Shown here: positions 8,468 to 17,536 of the stretch, one piece after another | How positions within the stretch are numbered: the first letter of the stretch is position 1 | How the letters are laid out: the number at the start of each line of letters is the position of its first letter | Assembly: GCA_050953505.1 (NCBI GenBank) | Contig: JBMNMU010000001.1 | Coordinates: 558,001-622,000, forward strand | DNA length: 64,000 nucleotides | Origin: JBMNMU01 sp050953505 | GTDB taxonomy: Bacteria > Bacillota > Clostridia > Peptostreptococcales > Anaerovoracaceae | Direction of reading: 5' to 3' | Made by a program: the position numbers and the translations under genes | The notes under the pieces: generated by a model | What the model saw: only the letters and a program-made list of their open reading frames with translations | Database searches by the model: none | Told to the model about the DNA's origin: nothing

Positions 8468-9142
8468 ATGAAAAAAGGACTTACAGAATTAGTATTTATT
8501 TTAGACCGCAGTGGATCCATGTCAGGCTTAGAAAGCGACACTATTGGAGGATATAACGCACTTCTTGAGAAACAGAAAAAAGAAGATGGGGAAGCCATTG
8601 TTACCACAGTACTTTTTGATGACAAGTACGAGCTGCTTCATGATCGTATCAATCTTAATGGCATCAGCCCTATCACCGACCAGGATTATTATGTAAGGGG
8701 TTGCACAGCGCTTCTGGATGCAGTGGGAAAAACCATTAATAAAATAAGCAATGCCCAAAAGCATACCTTGGAAGAGGAGAGGGCGGAAAAAGTCTTGTTT
8801 GTCATCACAACAGACGGTTTGGAAAATGCCAGCAGGGAGTATTCTTATGACAAAATCAAGGAAATGGTAGAACGCCAGAAGACAGAATATGGATGGGAAT
8901 TTATCTTTTTAGGGGCAAATATCGATGCTGTGGAAACAGCTGCAAGTTTTGGCATTAGCGCCGACAGGGCCGCAAACTATCACGCTGACAGCGAGGGTAC
9001 CCAGCTAAATTATGACGTGATTAGTGAAGCTGTTTGCCACTTCAGAGCCGATAAGACAATTTCGCCAGATTGGAAAGCCAGTATCGATGAAGATTACAAA
9101 AAACGTGGAAAGAGAAAGAAGAGGCTGGAGGAATTGTCCTAA
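8468..9142 (+). CDS. VWA-domain (TerY-like) protein
   Basis: A 224 aa von Willebrand factor A protein without signal peptide or membrane segment. The MIDAS motif is intact: DRSGSMSG at residues 13-20, a conserved Thr in GCTALLDAVG and the acidic TTDGLEN. The C-terminus is strongly basic (KKRGKRKKRLEEL), possibly for nucleic acid or protein contact. Family members act as metal-dependent scaffolds and are found near ter-type stress genes. It starts at an ATG with GGAGG 8 nt upstream, and lies 156 nt after the macro-HTH gene. Confidence 0.87.
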   Translation: MKKGLTELVFILDRSGSMSGLESDTIGGYNALLEKQKKEDGEAIVTTVLFDDKYELLHDRINLNGISPITDQDYYVRGCTALLDAVGKTINKISNAQKHTLEEERAEKVLFVITTDGLENASREYSYDKIKEMVERQKTEYGWEFIFLGANIDAVETAASFGISADRAANYHADSEGTQLNYDVISEAVCHFRADKTISPDWKASIDEDYKKRGKRKKRLEELS

Positions 9143-9158
9143 GACTTAAGGAGTAATA

Positions 9159-9602
9159 TTGAAAATTTTAATTGATGGGGATGGCTGTCCCGTAGTAGAT
9201 GCTACAGCCAGAATTGCAAGAGAAAATAAAATAGAATGCATTATCCTGTGTGATACAGCCCATTATTTTCAAAAAGAAGGAGCAAAAACCATTACTGTCT
9301 CAAGAGGTGCAGACAGTGTGGATTTTGCCCTGGTAAACATGGTAGATCCAGACGATATCGTAGTTACACAGGATTATGGTCTGGCTGCAATGTGCTTAGC
9401 AAAGGGAGCGATACCAATAAGTCAGGACGGCATGATTTATACTAACGAAAACATTGACGACCTGTTGATGAATAGGCATATGTCAAAAAAAGCACGCCAG
9501 GCAGGCATTCGATTAAAAGGGAATTCTAAAAGGCGACCTTCCCAGGATGCAAAGTTTGAGGAGCAGTTGAAAAAGGTGATTATGGACGTTAAGGCAACAT
9601 AG
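9159..9602 (+). CDS. YaiI/YqxD family (DUF188) protein
   Basis: A 147 aa protein with the family signature ILIDGDGCPVVD at the N-terminus, then SRGADSVDFALV and VVTQDYGLAAMCLAKGA, and a basic C-terminal tail. The fold is PIN-like with conserved acidic residues, so nuclease activity is plausible, but I know of no demonstrated function. It uses a TTG start at 9159 preceded by AAGGAG, 16 nt after the VWA gene, and is likely cotranscribed with it. Confidence 0.88.
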   Translation: MKILIDGDGCPVVDATARIARENKIECIILCDTAHYFQKEGAKTITVSRGADSVDFALVNMVDPDDIVVTQDYGLAAMCLAKGAIPISQDGMIYTNENIDDLLMNRHMSKKARQAGIRLKGNSKRRPSQDAKFEEQLKKVIMDVKAT

Positions 9603-9657
9603 TATTGGGCCCTGTGATCGGTTATAAGAGGGAATTGCGAATGAAAGGGGTTTATCC

Positions 9658-12600
9658 ATGAAAGACGGCTTATATGAAAAAATCTTAGATAGCAAATCAA
9701 AAGAAAAATTAAAAAGTAAAGCCTGTATAGACATACGAAACGTCGATAAAAGTGAATTATCCAATGTTATATCTATTACTTATCAAAAAATCATTCGCGA
9801 AACACTATCTCAAATAAGTGATCCTAAAGACAAGATGGAACTCATTCGTAAACTAAATGAAACCATCGGAATTGATGGCTTTGACTACTCTGATAAGGGA
9901 TACAAGGAGTTACTCACCGTTCATCATGATGAAAATAGTTTTAATACATTAAAAAGTTTTAGACCCAAAACATCTATCGCCAATAGCACCTTATTTACAG
10001 GTAATTCAGCCACAACTCTAGAAAGTGAATTAAGTAGAGAAATCCGAACTGCTGATAGGGTAGATTTCCTAGTATCCTTTATAAAGTTTAGCGGCCTAAG
10101 GCTTATTTTTGAAGACCTGGTGGAATTCACGAAAAAGGGAACTTTGAGAGTAATCACCACTTCTTATATGGGTGCGTCGGATTACAAGGCCATCCTTGAA
10201 CTTTCTAAACTACCAAATACTGAGGTCAAGATCTCTTATGATACAAAACGAACCAGGCTACATGCAAAAGCCTATTATTTTCATCGTAACACCGGATTTA
10301 GTACGGCCTATATTGGTTCTTCCAACTTATCCAATCCCGCATTATCCAGCGGATTAGAATGGAATCTTAAAGTATCAGAATATACTTCTAAGGATGTGAT
10401 TGACAGCTTTATAAAAACCTTTGAAACTTATTGGAATGATGAGGAATTCAGAACATTTTCCCCAATAGATCAGGATGATCAGTCGTTATTAAAAGCATCT
10501 CTGACAATGCCGGAAAGAAAAGAATCCATGCCAATATTCTTCCAGCTAAAGCCATATTCTCATCAAAAAGAAATATTAGAGGATTTAAAAGTAGAAAGAG
10601 AAGAATTTGGATCTTATAGAAACCTTGTGGTGGCAGCTACTGGAACGGGAAAGACCATGGTAGCGGCATTTGATTATAAAGAGCAGAGCAATAATGGGAA
10701 GAAAAAGCTATTGTTTTTAGCTCATCGAAAAGAAATCTTAGACCAAAGCTTATACACCTTTAGAAATGTACTGAGGGATCAAAATTTTGGAGAGCTTTGG
10801 GTAGATGGAAGCGTTCCCAACGACTATAACCATGTGTTTGCATCGATACAGACGTTAAACTCTAATGAAAAGTACAAACGTTTTTCAGAAGATCACTTTG
10901 ACTATATCGTCATTGATGAAACACATCATGCTTCGGCAACCAGTTATTTTAGAATATTAGACTATTTCAAACCAGAAATCCTAATAGGTTTAACTGCGAC
11001 CCCTGAAAGAATGGACGGTCAAAACATTTTAGAGCATTTCAACAATAGAATTGCCTCTGAAATCAGGCTACCAGATGCCATCAATAGAAAACTGCTAAGC
11101 CCTTTTCATTATTTTGCTGCAACAGATCCCGTTGATTTAAGCCATCTAACTTGGGCCAGGGGTGGATACGAAATTAGCCAGCTAGAAAATGTATATACAA
11201 AGGACAAGCAGCGAGTTCAGGTGATTCTTGACACTATGAATAAATATTTGAAAGATATGAAAACTTTTAAGGCACTTGGATTTTGCGTAAGTATTAAGCA
11301 CGCTGATTTTATGGCCGATTCATTTGAGAAAGCAGGTATTCCATCAAGGTCTTTACACTCAAAGACAAGTGAAGATGCTAGAGAGCTGGCAAAATCTGAG
11401 CTCCAAAAAGGAATAATAAATTGTATTTTTACGGTGGACTTATTTAATGAAGGTGTTGATATACCAGAAGTAGATACGGTTTTATTTTTAAGACCTACGG
11501 AATCTTTGACTATATTTCTTCAGCAGCTGGGAAGGGGTCTCAGATTATCCGAAAAAAAGGAAGTTCTAACGGTTTTGGACTTTGTAGGACAAGCCCACGC
11601 TAATTACGATTTTAGTTTCAAGCTAAGAGCCTTAACGGGAAAAACCAATAGAAGTATCAAAGAGGAAATACTAGATGAATTCCCTAATATGCCTGCCGGT
11701 TGTCATATTAAACTTGAAAAAATAGCTCGTGATTATATCTTAAAAAATATCCAATCGTCGATATTTAATATCAATGATTTAAGAAGGATGATGAGGAATT
11801 TCCAGCATAATTTCTCTTGCGAGTTGAACCTTAAAAACTTTCTAGATAATTACGGTATTGAAAAAGATCGTTTTTATTCTCGGTATTCCTTCTATGAACT
11901 ATTAGTACAAACAGGAAATAAGAATGACTACAAAGTGAAGCATAAAAAAGAGCTAAGCCAAGCATTAAGGAGATTTGCCAGAATAGATTCAAAAAGACTT
12001 CTTTCCTTTGCTAAAACAATATTGGCGGAAGATATAGACTGTTCCCTGCTCTCTCAGAAGGAACAGCTCATGCTAGGGATGATCCATTATACGCTATGGG
12101 GAGAAAAACCAGAGATTAGTTACGAAGAATCTTTAAGGGACTTAAAGAAGCATAATGAAGATATTGTGAATGAACTATTAGACCTTATAGAGTACAATAA
12201 AGGCAAGATAAAAAACATAGAAATAGCCTATGAGGATGAAGAAATACCATTAGATATCTATGCTTCTTATACCGCAGATCAAATTTTAGTGGCCTTTGGA
12301 AAAAATACTGAAAGCCACAAGTTCCCAATGCGGCAAGGCGTGCTATATATAGAGGAGAAAACTACAGATTTGTTTTTTATCACTATAAACAAAAATGAAG
12401 AAGACTATTTACCTACTACTATGTATAATGACTACGCTATTAACAACGAGTTTTTTAACTGGGAATCTCAAAGTACAACAAGTGTTAAATCTCCCACAGG
12501 ACAGCGATATATCCATGATAGAAGTGAAAAGCATAAAGTTTTACTATTTGTCAGAGAAATGAAAAACGAGTATGGAGCTGCTGCACCTTATGTTTTTTTA

Positions 12601-12717
12601 GGCAATGCCAGATATGTATCCCATAAGGGCAACAAACCTATACAGATCGTATGGAAGATGGATCACAAAATACCAGAGAGGATCATCCGTGAGTCTAGGT
12701 TAAGGGTAGTGGATTAG
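9658..12717 (+). CDS. PLD nuclease-DEAD/DEAH helicase-DUF3427 protein
   Basis: A 1019 aa multidomain enzyme. An N-terminal phospholipase D-like nuclease region carries one HxK motif (HAKAYYF at 202-208) and GSSNLSN. A superfamily 2 helicase core follows: AATGTGKT near 325, DETHH near 420, GLTATPERMDG near 445 and QQLGRGLR from 622. The last 300 residues match the C-terminal DUF3427 region of the family. Such proteins are candidate DNA repair or anti-phage enzymes. It has its own GAAAGGGG ribosome binding site 56 nt after the DUF188 gene. The single visible HxK motif suggests that the nuclease acts as a dimer. Confidence 0.9.
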   Translation: MKDGLYEKILDSKSKEKLKSKACIDIRNVDKSELSNVISITYQKIIRETLSQISDPKDKMELIRKLNETIGIDGFDYSDKGYKELLTVHHDENSFNTLKSFRPKTSIANSTLFTGNSATTLESELSREIRTADRVDFLVSFIKFSGLRLIFEDLVEFTKKGTLRVITTSYMGASDYKAILELSKLPNTEVKISYDTKRTRLHAKAYYFHRNTGFSTAYIGSSNLSNPALSSGLEWNLKVSEYTSKDVIDSFIKTFETYWNDEEFRTFSPIDQDDQSLLKASLTMPERKESMPIFFQLKPYSHQKEILEDLKVEREEFGSYRNLVVAATGTGKTMVAAFDYKEQSNNGKKKLLFLAHRKEILDQSLYTFRNVLRDQNFGELWVDGSVPNDYNHVFASIQTLNSNEKYKRFSEDHFDYIVIDETHHASATSYFRILDYFKPEILIGLTATPERMDGQNILEHFNNRIASEIRLPDAINRKLLSPFHYFAATDPVDLSHLTWARGGYEISQLENVYTKDKQRVQVILDTMNKYLKDMKTFKALGFCVSIKHADFMADSFEKAGIPSRSLHSKTSEDARELAKSELQKGIINCIFTVDLFNEGVDIPEVDTVLFLRPTESLTIFLQQLGRGLRLSEKKEVLTVLDFVGQAHANYDFSFKLRALTGKTNRSIKEEILDEFPNMPAGCHIKLEKIARDYILKNIQSSIFNINDLRRMMRNFQHNFSCELNLKNFLDNYGIEKDRFYSRYSFYELLVQTGNKNDYKVKHKKELSQALRRFARIDSKRLLSFAKTILAEDIDCSLLSQKEQLMLGMIHYTLWGEKPEISYEESLRDLKKHNEDIVNELLDLIEYNKGKIKNIEIAYEDEEIPLDIYASYTADQILVAFGKNTESHKFPMRQGVLYIEEKTTDLFFITINKNEEDYLPTTMYNDYAINNEFFNWESQSTTSVKSPTGQRYIHDRSEKHKVLLFVREMKNEYGAAAPYVFLGNARYVSHKGNKPIQIVWKMDHKIPERIIRESRLRVVD

Positions 12718-13199
12718 TGGCTTGATGGATTTAGGAACGTAGATCCGAAAAAGAATCACATTGAAAATTTGCCATTACAATGCTAAACTATCTACCGGAC
12801 GGTATTCTAAAGAAACTGTACCGGATGATAGTTTTTTATTTTTTGAGTTGCATATATCTGATAACATTCTGTCCAAAACACGCAGTGTTTTGCTAGACAG
12901 AATTTATACAGAAGTTTCATCAATCTTTGCCTTTTTGCTCCAAGCTAGCTTGGCTGGCAAAACGGACAGGGTAGCAAGCTTTGCTTGCGAAGGTGATTGA
13001 TAGAAATTTTAAATACCAGAATATGACAATTTAATTTGTAACAGTCTTACATTTGTCCTGGAATTTTACCAGGACGTATAAAGCTGATATCAATAATAAT
13101 CGCCTTTTTGCCAAAGCAAATCTTGAGGAAGGCGGCTTTCTTCATCCGTCGGTTTTTGATTACCTTTTTAGGACATAATAATTGTACGGAGGAAGAGAT
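12718..13199. other. Hairpin-rich intergenic region between the helicase gene and panC
   Basis: A 480 nt stretch with several dyads. ATTCTGTC/GACAGAAT enclosing CAAAACAC/GTGTTTTG forms a hairpin at 12866-12903, GTCCTGG/CCAGGAC forms one at 13055-13075, and CGCCTT/AAGGCG around 13101-13135 precedes T-rich sequence. A 79-codon reading frame (12761-13000) spans the first hairpin but lacks a ribosome binding site. It may be the decayed remnant of a small mobile element. I cannot name it. Confidence 0.4.
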
Positions 13200-14039
13200 A
13201 TGAAAATAGTAAATGCCATTTCAGAAGTTCGCGAAAATATAAAGGCCTGGAGAAAAGAAGGGCTTACAGTAGGATTTGTAGCCACCATGGGTTCCTTACA
13301 TGATGGTCATAAAAGCTTAATCGATAGAGCATCCAAGGAAAATGACCGTGTCGTAGTTAGCATTTTTATTAACCCTTTACAGTTTGGTAAAAATGAAGAT
13401 TTTGATCGATACCCCAAAGACATAGAGCAGGACAGCATTATCTGTGACTCTGCAGGTGCAGACCTTATCTTTAACCCTGATGTCAATGAAATGTATGGTG
13501 AAAACTTTGTTACCCTTGTGGACATGACTGGTCTGACTGAAACCCTTTGCGGAAAAAGCAGGCCTGGCCACTTTAGAGGTGTTTGTACCGTGGTGACAAA
13601 GCTATTTAATATCGTAACACCGGATCGTGCATATTTTGGCCAGAAGGACGCTCAGCAGGCGGCTATCGTTAGAAAAATGGCACAAGATTTAAATATGGAT
13701 ATTGAGGTCATTACGTGTCCAACGGTCAGGGAGGCGGATGGTCTTGCTAAAAGCTCACGAAATGCTTATTTAAACAATGTTGAGAGAAAGGTCGCCACGG
13801 TGCTCTATGGGGCCCTTGAAGCTGCCGAACATAAATTTCAAAACGGCTCCAGAAAATCTAAGGAAATCATAGCCGCAATAGAAGAAAAGCTTGGCACAGA
13901 AAAAATGGTTGAAATGGATTATGCGGAAGTAGTTGATTTGCATACACTAAAGCCCATTTCTACAGTAAAGTCTCCTGCGTTGATTGCGGTGGCAATATAT
14001 ATCGGAAAAACCAGACTGATTGACAATATTATTATCTAA
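13200..14039 (+). CDS. panC: Pantoate-beta-alanine ligase (pantothenate synthetase)
   Basis: This cytosolic enzyme condenses pantoate and beta-alanine with ATP to make pantothenate, the CoA precursor. The 279 aa length fits the family. Motifs are ATMGSLHDGHKSLI with the HIGH-like nucleotide site, FINPLQFG, FGQKDAQQ and KSSRN. The ATG at 13200 has GGAGG 7 nt upstream. No panB or panD is adjacent in this window, so the gene stands alone. A weak terminator-like dyad lies just upstream, near 13101-13135. Confidence 0.95.
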   Translation: MKIVNAISEVRENIKAWRKEGLTVGFVATMGSLHDGHKSLIDRASKENDRVVVSIFINPLQFGKNEDFDRYPKDIEQDSIICDSAGADLIFNPDVNEMYGENFVTLVDMTGLTETLCGKSRPGHFRGVCTVVTKLFNIVTPDRAYFGQKDAQQAAIVRKMAQDLNMDIEVITCPTVREADGLAKSSRNAYLNNVERKVATVLYGALEAAEHKFQNGSRKSKEIIAAIEEKLGTEKMVEMDYAEVVDLHTLKPISTVKSPALIAVAIYIGKTRLIDNIII

Positions 14040-14192
14040 GTGCTTGGCTCTAAAATGTGATATGGTAAGGATGATGTATAATCCAAAGTTGTCATATCTA
14101 GATGCAACAATAGGTCAAAGAATAAATTTTAGTACTCTTTCTTGATCATTTACATGAGATAAAAGGTTGTTTAATTAAGGTGGGTGGGTTTT

Positions 14193-15581
14193 ATGGCTAA
14201 TACTGAATTCTTTAACTCTGATTGGGTAAAATTCCTTGAGGTATCCTATGACGGTATTATTATTGCGGACGGTGAGGGCCACATTGTTTATATGAATCCT
14301 GCTAGTGAAAGACTTGAAGAGGTAAGTAAGGAATATATAATCGGTAAACATGCAAAAGATCTAGAAGAAGAAGGGATCTACGAGGTATTTGTAACGGTAC
14401 GAGTTTTAGAGACTAAAAAACCTGTTACCGCAATGCAGTATAAGGGAGATAAGCAATTAGTAATAACAGGCATACCCATATTTGAAAATAACAAGGTTAA
14501 GTGGATATTTATCAATGAACGAGATGTAACCGAGCTCAACAAGGTGAAAAGAAATCATGAGATCGTTGAAAAGCTGGCAGAAAAATATAAAAAAGAACTT
14601 GAAAAACTAAAAACTGATAAATCCATATTTGTTGCATATTCCAAATCAATGCAAATGATAAAAGCACTCCTTGATAGAATTGTTCCAACGGACATGACTA
14701 TTCTGCTGGAAGGAGAATCGGGAGTAGGAAAAGATGTTTTAGCAAATTAGATTCATCAAAATAGTAATCGGAGCCATAAAGACTTTGTCAAAATAGATTG
14801 TAGCTCATTACCAGAGAACCTACTGGAGTCTGAGCTTTTCGGCTATGAAAGAGGAGCATTTACCGGAGCAAACAGAGAAGGTAAAAAGGGTTTGGTAGAA
14901 ACTGCTGATGGGGGAACTTTATTTCTTGATGAAATTGGAGAGCTCCCATTGGGGCTACAGGCCAAATTGCTTAGACTATTGCAGGACCATACCTTTATGT
15001 CCGTAGGTTCCTTGCAAGAAAAAAAGGTGAATATTAGAGTTATAGCGGCAACCAATAGAGATTTGGAAGCTATGGTGGAGAAAAAATTATTCCGTCAGGA
15101 TCTTTATTATAGATTGAATGTAATACCTATAAAAGTTCCACCTTTACGCCAGCGAAAAGAAGATATATTTTACTTTATTCAATTTTTTCTTGATACATAT
15201 AATAAGAAATATGGATTTAAAAAAGAGATTGATAATAAGGCCATTAATTTACTATGTGAATACAAGTGGCCGGGGAATTTAAGAGAGTTGTCAAACATGA
15301 TGGAACGGCTGGTTGTACTCACCAACAAAGGAAGTATTGAAGAGGAAGATGTTCTGTCTGTGATACCAGGCAACAAGATTGCTGTAAACAATATAAAAGA
15401 TTTTACAAGTTATAAAGAGGCAAAGGAATCCTTTGATAAAAGCTATATTCTTAAAGCGCTGGATGAAGGAAAAACAATTAAAGAATTAGCAGTTTTATTG
15501 GATGTATCGGAAAGCACTGTTAAGCGAAAGCTAAAAAAATATAAAATTAGACACAAAGATAGGGTCAAATATGAGCTATAG
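14193..15581 (+). pseudogene. Sigma-54 (PAS-AAA+-Fis) activator interrupted by an in-frame TAG
   Basis: Enhancer-binding regulator of sigma-54 RNA polymerase. A PAS domain (about 10-130) is followed by an AAA+ domain with Walker A GESGVGKD, GAFTGAN, Walker B LFLDEIGELP, and a C-terminal Fis-type HTH (TIKELAVLLDVSESTVKRKL). Codon 186, TAG at 14748-14750, falls just after Walker A where the family has VANAIHQNS-like sequence; reading resumes in the same frame with IHQNSNRSHKDF. All other motifs are intact, which points to a recent nonsense mutation, a sequence error or readthrough. It should activate the sigma-54 promoter at 15754. Confidence 0.88.
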
Positions 15582-15605
15582 CTCACATTTGACCCTATCT
15601 TTGTG
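15552..15605. terminator. Long hairpin at the end of the sigma-54 activator gene
   Basis: Two arms of about 25 nt (CACAAAGATAGGGTCAAAT on the left) pair nearly perfectly across the activator stop codon. There is no U-run after it, so it may act as a transcript-end stabiliser or be backed up by the terminator at 15661. Confidence 0.6.
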
Positions 15606-15660
15606 AAACATCTGCAATCATGCGGTTTTAAAATTCTGAAAATTGAATAATGCCATACAA

Positions 15661-15687
15661 AATAAGCTCATAAATGAGCTTATTTTT
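15661..15687 (+). terminator. Intrinsic terminator after the sigma-54 activator gene
   Basis: AATAAGCTCA pairs with TGAGCTTATT across TAAA and runs into T5. It separates the regulator transcript from the sigma-54 promoter downstream. Confidence 0.88.
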
Positions 15688-15753
15688 GCTTAAAATTGAC
15701 AGATTATTCGTACAGAATCCATCAAACCCGATGATTTCAATGATCTGACGATG

Positions 15754-15769
15754 TGGTACGGATATTGCT
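15754..15769 (+). promoter_or_regulatory. Sigma-54 (-24/-12) promoter
   Basis: TGGTACG-N4-TTGCT gives the invariant GG (15755-15756) and GC (15767-15768) separated by exactly 10 nt. It lies 51 nt upstream of the M20 hydrolase start and immediately after a sigma-54 activator gene, which strongly supports the assignment. Confidence 0.9.
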
Positions 15770-15820
15770 ATTTAAATAAGTGTAAACATTATTGATATTT
15801 TTATAAGGGAGGATTGTGTC

Positions 15821-17422
15821 ATGTCATTGGAAAAAAATAAGCAAATGATTATTGATTGGGTTGATGAGAACAAACAAAACCTTTCAGATTGGCATCAGGT
15901 AATCTGGAACTATGGAGAAACTGCATGGAGAGAGTACAGATCTGCTAAATGGTATGTAGAATTACTGAGAAAAGAGGGCTTTGAAGTAGAAGAAGGTAGT
16001 GGCGGCATGCCAACAGCTTTTTGCGCCACATGGTCAAACGGAGAAGGACCAACTATTGGCGGATATGTTGAATATGACGGCATTCCTGGAAACTGTCAAG
16101 CGGCAGATACAGTGCAAAGGCCAAGAGATGGTTTAAGCCCATATGCAGGTGGCCATACAGACCCTCATTCCGTTCTAGGAATTAGCAGCTTGGGTGGATT
16201 TTTGGCTGCTAAAGATGTAATGGAAAAAAACAACATCAAAGGAAGAATAAAATTATTTGGTGAACCAGCAGAAAAATTGAGAGCATCTAAGCCAATTCAT
16301 GCAGCAAAGGGATACTATGATGATTTAGATGCAGCTATAAGCTTCCATCCGTTTTATATGCTTCCGCTTTGCAACACTACAAGATGGAATACCCATTGCG
16401 GCGTTGGTTATGGTGTCATGTATACTTTCAATTGCGATGAGCCTGAAACCTGGATTACATCTCCAGATGATTCTCCAATTCCTGCTTCCCATTCTGCAAC
16501 CAGATGTCCAGGCGCAACAGATGCAGTCATTCAAATGTACACCACGTCAAAAATGTACAAGGAACATATGTTATCCAATAACATAGGCTGGTCCATGAAT
16601 GAGACAATACTTACATTAGGGCAGGCTACTGCAGATAACATACCAGCTCAGATTGGTCAACTCTATTACTTTATTAGAGTTCCAGAAGTTGAGATGGCAG
16701 AAACCATCGTTAGAATTCTGGACCAAAACGCTGAAGCTGCAGCACTGGCTGCTCATTGCACATGGAAGAAGGATTGGATTGCAAAATCTAGACCTGGCTT
16801 GCCTAACCATGTAATGGCAGATATCACTTACAAAAATCTAGAAATTGTGGGACCTCCAGTCTATGATGAGGCTGCAATAAAGGTGGCCCAGGAAATACAG
16901 AAAAATCTAGGTTATGAACCAATGGAAGATCCTTACCTTGATGAGATACAGAGATTAATAACTCCTCAAGAATGTGAAGAAAAGCTTAGGAAGGTCTTGC
17001 CAGAATGGCAGAAAAACTTTACTTCAGATGATTACACTGAATTTTGCTGGCACGCCCCAACTGTAAGACTTTATGTTTCCAGGCCTGCACTGAAGCCACC
17101 TGCTCCAGGAAAAGCATATCCTGCATGGGTCATGAATGCCATGGGTGGAATCAGAGAGTGTATTGACCCTACCTTTATGACAACATCAAAAACAATAGGA
17201 ATGACCATTATTGATCTGCTGACAAAACCAGATGTACTTCAGGCAGCGAAAGATGAATTTATAGAAAGAACCGGAGGCGGTGTAGGCGGAGAAAATTGGA
17301 TTCCTTGTTTATGCGACTACGAACCACCTATCCATTTCAGATGGCCTGAATATATCACTACTGCAAGAGGAGAAAATCAGTGGGTAATCCCTGCTGAAGG
17401 CGACGATAAGATAAACAAATAA
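15821..17422 (+). CDS. M20-family amidohydrolase (AbgB-like)
   Basis: A 533 aa cytosolic metallohydrolase of the M20 peptidase/aminoacylase clan. The N-terminal region reads WHQVIWNYGETAWREYRSAKWY, followed by GGYVEYDGIPGNCQAAD and GHTDPHSVLG, where the metal-binding His and Asp would lie, and KLFGEPAEKL. It resembles subunit B of aminobenzoyl-glutamate hydrolase more than secreted peptidases, and is somewhat longer. It starts with GGGAGG 9 nt upstream and is the first gene after the sigma-54 promoter, followed by a BCCT transporter. It probably hydrolyses an amide of the imported compound; the substrate is unknown. Confidence 0.85.
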   Translation: MSLEKNKQMIIDWVDENKQNLSDWHQVIWNYGETAWREYRSAKWYVELLRKEGFEVEEGSGGMPTAFCATWSNGEGPTIGGYVEYDGIPGNCQAADTVQRPRDGLSPYAGGHTDPHSVLGISSLGGFLAAKDVMEKNNIKGRIKLFGEPAEKLRASKPIHAAKGYYDDLDAAISFHPFYMLPLCNTTRWNTHCGVGYGVMYTFNCDEPETWITSPDDSPIPASHSATRCPGATDAVIQMYTTSKMYKEHMLSNNIGWSMNETILTLGQATADNIPAQIGQLYYFIRVPEVEMAETIVRILDQNAEAAALAAHCTWKKDWIAKSRPGLPNHVMADITYKNLEIVGPPVYDEAAIKVAQEIQKNLGYEPMEDPYLDEIQRLITPQECEEKLRKVLPEWQKNFTSDDYTEFCWHAPTVRLYVSRPALKPPAPGKAYPAWVMNAMGGIRECIDPTFMTTSKTIGMTIIDLLTKPDVLQAAKDEFIERTGGGVGGENWIPCLCDYEPPIHFRWPEYITTARGENQWVIPAEGDDKINK

Positions 17423-17536
17423 AGAATTCAGGGCTAAATATAAGGAACTAGGGGAGCAGCTCAAATGTCTGCTCCCTATAGGGCAAAGAAATAGTAATTA
17501 TCACTTACCAAACTATTAAACAGGGAGGGTAATAAT

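Noticed and set aside
12761..13000. 79-codon reading frame after the helicase gene
   Set aside because: It has no ribosome binding site and runs through a strong hairpin, and I could not recognise a protein family. It is kept only as part of the hairpin-rich region.
14748..14750. TAG as pyrrolysine or another recoded codon
   Set aside because: Sigma-54 activators are not known to use pyrrolysine, the position is not a catalytic residue, and another gene here carries an in-frame TAA. Mutation or error is simpler.
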